This document shows, in pieces, positions 10,601 through 20,801 of a stretch of DNA of 64,000 bases. The notes beneath the pieces are model-generated. The model searched no databases, was not told where the DNA came from, and saw only the letters and a list, made by a program, of their open reading frames with translations. Where the stretch lies: NCBI GenBank assembly GCA_033065855.1, contig JAVXUO010001887.1:1-64000 (forward strand), written 5' to 3'. A program made the position numbers and the translations under genes. Source of the stretch: Escallonia rubra. Taxonomy: Eukaryota; Streptophyta; Magnoliopsida; Escalloniales; Escalloniaceae. Position 1 is the first letter of the stretch, and each line of letters starts with the position of its first letter.

Positions 10601-13600
10601 TCATATGAGCTTATTATCATTAACTTTTTTAATGGGTATTTTTGTTTTCCAAACTTTTCTCCTTCCTATTTTTTTGGTAGATACTCGTTTTTATACACCT
10701 AGACTTGCAAGCCTTTTGTGTCAACAAGTTGGATAATATGTTGGTATCTATTTATATGTTCTGACTGATGTACGATTATTATCGCCTTAGATACCCAAAG
10801 CGTTTTGTTAACATTTGATATGTTCGTTATTTTCCTTCTTCATGGTTTAGGATGTAATTGTGACATGCAATGTTAGCCATGTCCCAATTCTTGAAGGTGT
10901 GTAATACCATATGCTTAGATATACTTGTCGACTCCCCACCTTTCATTTTATGACGGTCATACCTTATTTGTTTTGGCCTTTGACATGGACTTATTTTTTA
11001 GCATTATTTTTTTATATAGGTTAATTAGACTAGAATATCAGTTGCCTGCCTTGCTTTTCTGATCTTATTTGGTTCCTTGGACCAGGGCTCCAAGATTCAG
11101 AAATGGAAACTGATAGTGAGGAATCTTCCTTTTAAGGTTTGTTTTGTCAACAGTATCATGTGGTTCAATACTCTTTTTTTTCATTTTGTATGTTTCTAAA
11201 GGAGAAGCTCCACCTTTGAACTAGTTTACAATTTACAAATGCAGGCTAAGGTTAATGAGATCAAAGATATGTTTTCAGCAGCAGGATTTGTCTGGGATGT
11301 ATTTATTCCTAAAAACCCAGACACGGGGTATGTCTTGATATTCCTTTTTGATCCCTGCCACTGGCGGAATGTCTTCTCACACTCTTTGTACTTCGTTGCC
11401 TTTTACAGGTTGTCTAGGGGATTTGCATTTGTTAAGTTCACATGCAAGCAGGATGCAGAAAATGTGAGAATTGTATTTCATGACTTGCACTAATTTAGGC
11501 AATCTAGTCATCTTCATTATGTCTATTAGTTGTCTTTCTCTTTTCATCTGCTACCCCTCCCTTCCAGGCCATCAAGAAGTTTAACGGAAATCTTTTGAGT
11601 AAAAGACCCATTGCTGTGGATTGGGCTGTTCCCAAAAGAATTTATACTACCGGTGCTCATGCTGCTGCTGCTTTAGAAGACGGTAATATCTGCATTTACA
11701 GTTTACTGAAGTTGATAGTACAAACTTTTGCAAGTTCACCCAAATATTTTTTAGTCCCAGTGGACAACAAAATGCTGAAGAGCACATGAAAAAGTAAAAT
11801 TAATATGAGAAATCTGGAGTGAGGCTGACTCGTATTACAGCACAATTAAAAATGGACAACCTACACTTTTTGTATCCACCAAAAAACAATTTTTGCATTA
11901 CTTTTGTAGATATTGACTTGATTATTATGAATTCAGAATCAAAGACCTGATTTTTTTGAACCATTTGTAATAGAGGCTCAACTAAATTTGCTATAGGAGT
12001 TGTGGTCACAGTCTACATATTATTGGATTTAATTTGCGGCTTTTACAGGCGAGGAAGTAAGTGAAGGGGAAGATGATAGTAGTGGTTTGGATGATGATGA
12101 GGAGGATGCCGATAAAGAAACCCAACAACCTCATGGGCCCATTGTTGACTTAGATGACTCTGACAATGTGGAGAAAGACGTCAATTCACTGGAACTCGAT
12201 TTTGACGAGGAAGCTGATGTTGCAAGAAAAGTTCTTAAGAATTTGATTTCATCGTCTTCTATAGAAATGCCTGGTTCTGTAGGTGATGATTCCACCAATC
12301 AAAGGGGAAAAAAGGATGATGAAACCATGAACGTAACAAATGATTCCACCCTGCCCAAGAAAAACAGGGATGCTGAAACTGTTAGCACGCTCAACAAGTC
12401 ATCTGATGGGTCCACAACTGGACCGAAACCTGGAAACTCCAGCAAGGGCCACACTATTAATCTTAAAGCGGCTGAGGGAGAGGAAGAGCTGCAGAGAACA
12501 ATTTTTATATGCAACCTTCCTTTTGATACTACTACTGAAGAAGTGAAACAACGTTTCTCTGGGTTTGGTGACGTGCAGTCCTTTGTCCCTGTTCTTCATC
12601 AAGTCACCAAGTATAAATTTCTTTAGCTAGATAGAGGGTTCTAATTTGTAATTCAATACAATCATGCTTTCCATTTCTGCAGGCGACCAAGGGGAACTGG
12701 ATTTTTAAAGTTTAGAACAACACATGCTGTGGATGCTGCGTTTTCAGCAGCAAAAGATGTAGCTGGTTTGGGTATCTTTCTTAAAGGTAGACAGTTGAAA
12801 GTTTTGAAGGCTTTGGATAAGAAAGCAGCTCATGATAAAGACTTGGAGAAGACCAAGAAGGAGGAACATGACCACCGCAACCTTTACCTCGCAAAGGTCC
12901 CGGACCCATCTCCCCCTTTCGTATTGTTGTTGCAGTTCAATTTGGTCATAAATGATCAAGTTCCTGATAGAAATTTGCCTTTGTTCTTGTTTCTAATAGG
13001 AAGGTCTTATCATTGAGGGGACTCCAGCTGCTGAAGGTGTTTCAGCCAGTGATATGTCAAAGCGCCAATCGTGAGTATTAAGTCTAGTATTTATTTGTCG
13101 AAATGGAAATAGGTGATGAGAGTTCAGACTCCAGATAAAAGGATTAAAAGGAATTCTTGTCCTAGATAGAATAGGTCTTCTTGGTGCGGGTCAAACCCGG
13201 ACAATGGAAATACCAAAGAAACTGATTGATGGGTCTCGGAAAGCAGAGAGGGAGGTTGGCTTTATTCCGTGGTTTAGTAATTGAATTCACAGGCGAAGTC
13301 AACTTCTCAGTGCTGAAATATAGAGTTCCTGGGAAAGATGGATTAATTGGAGGATGGATAGATAGCGGCCCTAATGACATGTTCCAAGTCACATTAAGAC
13401 ATGGTACGTGTCATCAGGATTACCTGATAAGACGTGTCGGCCCGTCTATCAAGACTTCTGACCTACAAAATCAAGCATAAGGAAACGTTTTCAATGACTC
13501 TAAAACCTATTTGCATTAGTACGATTGCAGACACCTTTACGGAAAGAAGCTCTGTCTGGTTATTCTGATCAATTTCTCCGGCATATATTCCTCTCTTCTT

Positions 13601-16600
13601 CCTTCATCCCTGTTTTTGCTTCTAGGTCCAGTTGTTGCCATAAGACAGTATCTGTGCCGAAGAGAGAAGGTTATAGCTCCATCCCTTTGGGTTACTTAGG
13701 GTTTGTGTTTGGTAACTCTTTCTCCTGCAATTGGTCGATTGAGTCTTTATCTCGTCAATTTTCGCTTCGTTGTTCTTCGTCTTGAGTTTGAGCTTTCTCT
13801 GGCTAGTCGGAGCAGTTGGCACTTTGTTGTTGTTTGATGGCGTGAGGGGTTGCAATTGTTGCTGATTAAGGTTGGGAGCCCATTGCTTTAAATTGTGTAG
13901 AGTTGAGCATGTTTATTCTTTTGGCTTTGATGGGGCTGCTTTGGTGGCCAGAGCGGGCTTTGTAACTGGGTGAGTGGAATAGGTGTGTCTGAATCACTGA
14001 TGACAGTGTAGTTGTGGTTGAATCTGGTGGACCTGGGTTTTTAACTGGCTGAGGGGGATAGCTGTGTCTTAATGGCTGAGGAGAGTGTAGTTGCCGAAGT
14101 TGGACAACCTGCGATGGAGGTCGTAGAGGGATTTTGTGTCTCCAATCCGGTGGAGTTCGTGTTTCCGGCTTGATAGTTACTATGTTGTGCTTCTAACACT
14201 GGGCTGAGAGTGGAGGTGGGCTACTCCTATTAATATATGAAGTCAGGTTGCAGGACGATGTAACTACTGTTTAAGTTTCGGCTTTTGGGCTTGGTCCTCT
14301 TCCGTGCGAAACTTCTTACTAGTGTATCGTAAAGCCACCTTACATATTTCTGAGCTCCTAATGGAGAGCTTGGAGTTCAGGGTAGTCGAGGCCTTGGGAT
14401 GGCCAATGGTACTGGGCACCTGCAGTTAATACGTCATCTATCTCATGCATCAGTGAGTTATAGAATATTGTTCTTACCTGCTCCTATCCACCTCCAGCTA
14501 AAAAGATTCGACACTCAGTTGCTGCCTCACTTCACGATGAATAACCTAAAAGAAAGTTCTGTTCCTGGAATAGATTTGAATAATACCACAGAAAGGTCTT
14601 ACTATATAGAGCGAAAACTTAACATACCTGAGAGGGCCTAAATATTAGAGTTTGAAACATGCAAATCATGGCATCCTTAGGTTAGACCCACGGTAGCATA
14701 GTTGAGCTCCCAAGCCCCCCACCCCGTGAGTGGGGTCGGGGCGGGTGAATGCTTCGGATGAGATGTGATTTTGGACAGTCCTGCTTCTGGGCATAGGAAA
14801 CTGAAAAAGAAAAACGAAGGCCCCGTACGTTTACCATATTCGTTTTCTGTTTTTAGCAATGATGATGAAAAATATTCTTTTTTTGCGTACTTTTACCATT
14901 TTCTGTTTTCGTTTTGGATAAAATTACTCAAATAGTAACAAAAAACTGAAAACACCTTTTCAGCTGTTTTTCACTCAAACTTAACCCAATATAAGAAAAA
15001 ATAGCTAAATTTTTTTTTTTGAAAATGATAAAAGTACAGGAACATGTTTTCAAACTGAATATGAAAATCGTGAAAATGAAAACAGAAAATGAAAACAGAA
15101 AACAAATATGGTAAGCGTACGAGACCGAAGTGTTTTCCTTTTCTGTTCCAGGATAATACTTGAATGTAACGAATCAGAGGGCTTTGCTTGAGATGTTCTA
15201 CTTCTGTAAAGAAAATGGATGTTTTCAGCGTTGACTGTTGTTACACTTTAAGAAGTCGCCTGTGAAAAAACTAAAATTGATTCTTTACTGAATGCTTTAA
15301 TTGGCGTGATAGCATTGTGGCTAATTGAGAGGCAAAGCTCATGTTACGGCCTTACAAACTCAAATTTGTTCGATCTACTTGTGAAGTAGTTCTAAACTTC
15401 TATGGAAAACCATTCACAATTTTGACAATTAAGAGTTCATTTTGCATCATTAACAGTCATCTACTTTCTTAGACTTCTGTAACAGAAGGTTTTGCTTCTG
15501 TGAAATTCCAGATTCTCTGCAAGAAATTTTATTGGCAAGTGATCTGCAGGTTGGAAAAGAAAAATGCAACTAAGCTTCAATCTCCAAACTTTCACGTGTC
15601 AAAGACAAGACTCATCATATACAATTTGCCAAAGTCCATGACTGAGAAAGAACTAAAGAAACTTTGTATGGATGCGGTTACCTCTCGAGCTACTAAGCAA
15701 AAGCCCATGATTCGACAGGTCAGCTATTTCAAGGGTTTTATCTTGGTGTATGTATTATACATGGGGGCTGATCCCCATATAGCATTAGAAAAAATGTGTT
15801 TTCTTAGTTTTCTCTCTTTCTTAATTTTTTTTTCTTCTTCCTCTCCCTCCCTTCCTTCATCCATCCATCCATCCCACCCCCACCCCCACCCAGCCCAACA
15901 CACCTACATGACCGCCCCATCACAGTACTACTGCACTCACCACCATACCGCACCCACCACCACATGATAACCTTACCTCTGTACCCACCACCATGCTACA
16001 CTGCCGCAGGCACCAGCACACCACATTGCCGCATCCACCACCACACCGCTGTACTGACCACCGCGTCACAGTCACACCACACCCCTCGCCACCCTCAACC
16101 ACACCCCGCCGCACCCACCACCAGGTTATGGTTGCAGCTGGTGATGGTTTAATGGGGTTTGTAGGTGGTTAGTGATGGGGTAACGGTTTTTTTGTGTGTG
16201 GGGGTGGGGGGGGGGGAGAAGAGAGAGAATGGAGAAGAACGTAAGAAACCGAGGGACAGTTTGCTATGAACAAAGAGGCGGGCAGGGGCATTTTGGTGAA
16301 ATGGGCAGACGAAGAGAGAGAATGGAGAAAAAAAGAACATAAGTTCCCTGCAAACCGCCTGTTGCAGGGACAGTTTGCTATGGGTTCTTTTTTTGGTAAC
16401 AAAGAGGCGGGCAGGGGCATTTTGGTGAAATGGGCAGACAGCCCCTACAAGGGGCGGTTTGGCGAGTTTTTTGGAAAAAAGAGTGAGCTCAGCAGTCCCC
16501 GATGTCCAGCAAACGGCTCTTGATCAGCTAGAAAAAACGTATCTTTTGTCACGCTATATTGGGATCAGCCCCCTATGCATAAATATTGCGTGTGTGCATA

Positions 16601-17585
16601 TATTTTTCCCCTCAACACATACGTCTTCATGCAGATAAAGTGCTTAAAAGACTCGAAACAACGGCAGGCAGTCTCAAAAAACCATTCTCGTGGGGTTGCT
16701 TTTGTTGAATTTGCAGAACATCAGCATGCACTCGTGGCTCTCAGAGTTCTAAACAATAATCCTGGTAATATACTGCTTCTAATCCCCCGGAAATGTATGT
16801 GCCCCTCCCATCAGATATTTGAGACGCAAAGTAGTTTCTTCTTTTCTCCCCCCTGTTTTCTGATTCGGTTTATTCTTTGACTGAAAGAAACTTTTGGTGC
16901 GGAGCATCGCCCAATTGTGGAGTTTGCTCTTGATAATGTCCAAACGCTGAAGCAGCGTAATGATAAGGCCCAGCAGCTAGCTCTACGTGATGGTGCCAAA
17001 GATGTGCATCATAAGTATGTTTCACGGGCACCTGATGACCTTACAAACAAGATGTTGGGAAAACGCAAATCTAGAGGTGAGATTAGATCATCTAGTACTT
17101 CAGGAACTAAGAAAAGCGATGAACTGGAAAGCGAAGTACTTGAAGGAGCTGCAACCGAGGATGGCAGATCAACCAAGAAGCAGAAGAGTTTTGCCACTGG
17201 AGGAAGAGAAAACAAGTTTCCATCTGTGGAAAAGCTAGAAGGCTCGAGCCAGAAACTAAGAGATCGCCAGGGAGGAAGGAAGGCTGATGGCGGAGAATCA
17301 GTCCAAGGTGAAAGGGCGCCCATGAATGACCACAAGTCCCGACCACGAAATAAGCAAACGGAAAAGAGGAAGTTCCCAGCTCAAACAGGAGGAGAAAAGG
17401 AAGGTAGTAGTTCAACGAACAGAAAAAAGACCAAAAGAAACAAAGATCCTTTGGGGAGAGATATGGGGGATAAACTTGACATGCTGATCGAGCAATACAG
17501 ATCGAAGTTTTCAAAGCAGAGTGCCGAGAAAACTGAGGGTGAAAATCAAGGTCGTAGACAACTTAGACGGTGGTTCCAGTCATAG
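4668..17585 (+). CDS. RBM28: RBM28/Nop4-like nucleolar multi-RRM RNA-binding protein
   Basis: Eighteen exons: 4668-4772, 4862-4922, 6254-6290, 7518-7648, 7754-7900, 8001-8079, 9247-9371, 10367-10506, 11086-11136, 11245-11327, 11409-11463, 11568-11682, 12049-12610, 12683-12896, 13000-13070, 15550-15718, 16635-16764, 16888-17585. Phases agree throughout; the product is 990 aa with no break. RRM1 begins near residue 21 ([13 protein letters not shown]1 RGIGFVQF). A degenerate RRM follows near 188 (TVICGGL). Others start near 283 ([17 protein letters not shown]), 527 ([18 protein letters not shown]) and 677 ([18 protein letters not shown]). An acidic stretch lies in exon 13 (about 380-520) and a long Lys/Arg-rich tail at about 790-990. 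The family (yeast Nop4, human RBM28) acts in the nucleolus in 60S pre-rRNA processing. The promoter motifs agree. Exon 14's donor (AAG/GTCCCG) is weak but keeps frame and homology. Confidence 0.93.
5228..6178 (-). mobile_element. LINE ORF2 fragment in RBM28 intron 2, antisense to the gene
   Basis: On the minus strand, read from about 6178 downward, the frames resemble the post-reverse-transcriptase part of a plant [23 protein letters not shown], then [20 protein letters not shown], then a zf-RVT-like [18 protein letters not shown] with VIWDLAL further on. Stops and frameshifts separate the pieces. It is 5'-truncated and makes up most of the 1.3-kb intron between exons 2 and 3. Confidence 0.65.
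6972..7495. repeat. Tandem duplication of about 270 bp in RBM28 intron 3
   Basis: Two diverged copies, about 6972-7240 and 7241-7495, share ordered blocks: ACAAATAG, GATGCTTGAAA, TACAGTRTATCAACTTGGTC, AAGTACTTCTTTGG and GCATCTTATGTGGGACTT. The second copy ends about 20 bp before exon 4 and supplies its branch-point/acceptor region. Confidence 0.65.
13071..15549 (+). other. Large RBM28 intron 15
   Basis: A 2.5-kb intron between exons ending at 13070 and starting at 15550. Apart from the foldback element at 14819-15126, I recognise no coding homology. The plus-strand open frame at 13226-13480 is unidentified and starts inside the intron; it may be a captured fragment. Confidence 0.4.
14819..15126. 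mobile_element. Foldback MITE (GGCCCCGTACG ends) in RBM28 intron 15
   Basis: The left end reads GGCCCCGTACGTTTACCATA. The reverse complement of the right end reads GGTCTCGTACGCTTACCATA, and the similarity continues through GTTTTCTGTTTT. Flanks are GAA on both sides. The interior is AT-rich. A related, longer copy lies at 53050-53969. Superfamily not assigned. Confidence 0.6.
15763..16573. mobile_element. hAT-like TIR element in RBM28 intron 16
   Basis: An 811-bp element with inverted ends GGGGGCTGATCCCCATATAG and, from the right, GGGGGCTGATCCCAATATAG. Flanks TATACAT (15756-15762) and TATGCAT (16574-16580) look like a slightly decayed 7-8 bp target duplication. No transposase is encoded. The interior holds a CACC-rich stretch (15868-16125), a poly-G run near 16201-16216 and an internal tandem duplication (16219-16440). 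Confidence 0.6.
16219..16440. repeat. Imperfect tandem duplication inside the hAT-like element
   Basis: Two units of roughly 100-130 bp share GAGAGAGAATGGAGAA, GGGACAGTTTGCTATG and AACAAAGAGGCGGGCAGGGG followed by CATTTTGGTGAAATGGGCAGA. The second unit has extra bases (CCGCCTGTTGCA and a poly-T). Confidence 0.6.
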
Positions 17586-17919
17586 TTTTTGTGTAGGTTT
17601 GCAACTATGGGCTATGTTCATCAAGAAGAGGAGCTCCAGACATCCGCACCTTCACTTTTGTGCATTGCTAAAGTTTTGACTACTAATTCTGCCCAATTAA
17701 AAGATACAGTAAGTTGTGTTCATGTTTATCCTAATGCCATAACTGCCTTCTTACGGTTGATACACGGCTTAGTTGAGTTCGTTGGTAACACGCTGAGCTC
17801 TCTCTTGACATCTTTTTTTTGTTTGCGGGGGTCAGTGAAAGGGTGATAATTCGAGATAAAATTACAATTTTGATTATTTGAAATGGATCAGTTTAGGTAT
17901 CTTATCATGATTTATAGAG

Positions 17920-19179
17920 GAAACAACACAAATAGTTCATGTACTATAAGCCATTCGGGGTTTAGTCCCTGTACTATCAAATTCGTAAGTGTGGTCGCTC
18001 GACTATTAGACTTCGGTGCAATTAGTTCCTTTTTTAGAATCCATTTCCTTTGGGGTTTATTTTGACTCTTTTTTTTGGTGATTTGTGGTGGTGGCATAGC
18101 AGTGGTTGACGGTGGTGGTGGTGGCCGGCAGCAGCTACCGGCAGTCTTGAAAAAAAAATCAGTCTTTAGAGTGTTTTTTTTTACTCTTCAGTTTAAAAAT
18201 TGATTTCTTAAATTGAAAAAAAATGGTTACCAAACGCTTTTTTTTTCAATTTTTAAAACTGAAAAGAGAGGAAAAAAAGAGTGTCAAACCTACCCTTGTC
18301 TTTTCTCCATGCGTTTTAGTATTTTCTTATTTTTGATAAGAAAAATAGTTTTTTTTTTCTTCCTTTTTTGGACAAAAATGTCCTCCTTTACAAACTTTAG
18401 CTGCTTGTTTATTGAGACTAACTTCGTCATTTGACATTATAAAATTCATATCACTTTCTTTCTTCATCACAGCAGTGCGTCGCTACTGCCCTTTCACCAT
18501 TGCTGCCGCTGCCTCCCTTATGCCATCCCCGCATCTGTTATCAATCTCCCAACCATGGCGTTGCCCGATGAGATCCATGGATCCAAGACACCAATTGGAT
18601 AATCCACAGCCCTCCCCCCCCCCCCAAACTCCCCCTGGCCCGTCTTTGAATCCCACTAAGACTAACAACCACCACTACTTGTCGTCGCCGTCCACCACCA
18701 CCATTCAATCTGAACACAAAATCCCCCTGTCTAAATCCATCGTTTCCATGAAATCGGCAATCACCTCAAGACCCACACTGCTGCTGTTGTTGTCACAAGT
18801 CACCACCCGATGTCGTCACCAAGCATCGCCTTCTACCTTTGATTTATCCAGATCTGTCAAGACCAATCTCTTTGATTTTACAGATATGTCCCACCTTTGC
18901 TTGTGATTGTTAATGGCTATAGTCTTGAGGGTAGTAGGGATGTAATGGTGGCGGTGATCGATCGCCTGTGGCGACGGCGACAGATGTGGTGGGGGCAGTG
19001 ATGAGGGGTTGGCGGTGGTATAAGGGTAGTGCGGGTTTAGTGGTGGTGGGTTGATCAAAATAGACGGACGCAGAGAAAGAAGACTGAATGGGTTAAAACT
19101 TAATAGTGTAGGGACTATTTGGCAGTACAGGGACTAAACTCCCAACGGTCGATAGTACAATAACAATTTGTGATGTTTC
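17920..19179. mobile_element. MULE-like non-autonomous element with about 90-bp TIRs
   Basis: The left end (17920 onward) and the reverse complement of the right end (19179 back) share GAAACA.CACAAAT, TGTACTAT, then GAGTTTAGTCCCTGTACT-like and CACTATTA blocks over about 90 bp. No clear target duplication was found. The interior has a GC-rich tract, a C-homopolymer near 18608-18625, a reading frame at 18412-18906 of biased composition (probably not a gene), and a nested MITE at 18054-18295. Confidence 0.55.
18054..18295. mobile_element. PIF/Harbinger-like MITE, copy C, nested
   Basis: The left end GGGTTTATTTTGACTCTTTT matches, inverted, the right end GGGTAGGTTTGACACTCTTT. The core shows GGTGGTGGTGGCCGGCAGCAGC as in the other copies, in the same orientation as copies B and D. 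It lies inside the larger MULE-like element. Confidence 0.5.
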
Positions 19180-20801
19180 TTCAAATGCGATTTTTTTTTT
19201 TGGAATGTTTAAAACTACAATTCAATATGATTAGTATGGAGAATCGAACTTCGAGGTCATTCTTCGAACTTCCACCACCCTTGGGGTTAAAATTTCCCCA
19301 GTAGAGAAATTTGTCAGAATTGCAATTCATATGTATAATCTGCCGGTTTAGCGATGTTATAACAGGAAGTAAATGATTTTTTGTTTTTTCTTTGCTTAGG
19401 GTTTTTAGTCCCGTTTTGGTATGCAATGAGTATAATTCCTGGAAGGTGTACAAACTTGATTTATGCCATTGCATGAATACAAAGTTATAGGAAAAAATTT
19501 TGGCTGGCCGCCCCTATATAGCGACCAGAAGAATCTCCTCCTACCCTCCTATATAGCGACAATCAATCGTCTCTAAATGTTTCTAATGATTTTTTTAGTG
19601 ACGCTAAAAAAGTGCTACTAATAATTGTCGTTGAAAATTTTAGAAGAAAAGTCACTAGAAACATTTAACGACTATTAATTGTCACTATACACAGGGTTGG
19701 AGAAAGATTCTTACAATCCGGACAAGAGCCAAAGTTTGCTCAACGTTATATTCGTAGCAGGAAGATTTTTGCAAACTCGATTTAACGAACTTGATTGACA
19801 TGTCTTGGATCTTACATTCGTAAGAAGATTATATGTCACTGCACGAAGATGACAATACCCATATTATCCCGTGCATCACTTTGTGACTCTATGCCAGTTC
19901 CATATTGTGGTTGTACAATTCACACGGATACGGAAACTCACGGAGTCACCACTGCAGTTGGTGGACCAAACCTGCAAAGAGGCTTAGGGGTGGGCGCTAT
20001 CATGGCAGGCGTCTCGTACTTTGGGTCATATAAGAGCCATGTAACCTCCATGACCAAACTGCTAAGAAAACAACAAACCAAGAGCGGCATCCTATGTTCC
20101 AATTCTTCCGATTCATACTGAAAAAATTTGCTTACTTTTCTGGTCGTCTAAAAAGCTTGTAATATTTCTATATAGCGATAGGCAATGAATCATTAAATAT
20201 GTCTGGTAGGTTTTGATTAGTAACATAAATTGTCTTTAAAGATATCTACAAAAATACTATTAACAATATCGAGCGACAATTAGCAATCATTATGCGTGAG
20301 CATTGTAGGCTTTCCTTCTACCGTGGGTTGCAGCTCAAACCGTTCCTTTTTCTAATACACTGTGACCCTTTCTATTTTGGTTGTACTTGCTTCAAGAGCT
20401 CTTGATACTCTCCTAGAATTGGAAATGGTTTAGGGGGACTGTTTTACTGCTAAAGAAAGGCTATTAGGCATCAATCTCAACCCAAAAAATTCCAAAATCT
20501 GGTCCTTCGCCGGTCACCAACATTACGGCTATAAGCTATGTCTAGCCTTCATTAATGGGTGCAACTGGATCACTTGCACCTGTCACAGTTTATGTATGAC
20601 CTGTAGTTAGTTGAGGGCTTCATTAATAAGAACAAACTCTGCATAAATCGAAGGAAATGACTTTTCAGCTTGCAACAAGAATTTCCACGTATCACAGGGT
20701 TCGTTTGTACTTCGTAGTACTCTCATAAATGCTTCATGTCCTTCCCTTCTCTATACCTGCTTAGCCAATGTCAAGATAGAATACTGAGAAGGGAAGAGAA
20801 A
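19180..20801. other. Spacer between the MULE-like element and the beta-galactosidase gene
   Basis: Contains a foldback element (19546-19696). A forward open frame at 19795-20121 is unidentified and lacks recognisable motifs. The last few hundred bases should contain the beta-galactosidase promoter; no clear TATA box was chosen. Confidence 0.35.
19546..19696. mobile_element. Small foldback MITE with TATAGCGACAAT-like ends
   Basis: About 150 bp. Left arm CCTATATAGCGACAATCAAT then CGTCTCTAAATGTTTCTAATGA; the reverse complement of the right arm reads CCTGTGTATAGTGACAATTA then ATAGTCGTTAAATGTTTCTAGTGA. A third, partial TATATAGCGAC lies at about 19515 and another near 20170. Confidence 0.5.

Noticed and set aside
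18412-18906. 164-codon open frame as a gene
   Set aside because: Its composition is strongly biased (Pro/Ser/Thr from CCACC repeats), it lies inside a transposable element, and no domain is recognisable.
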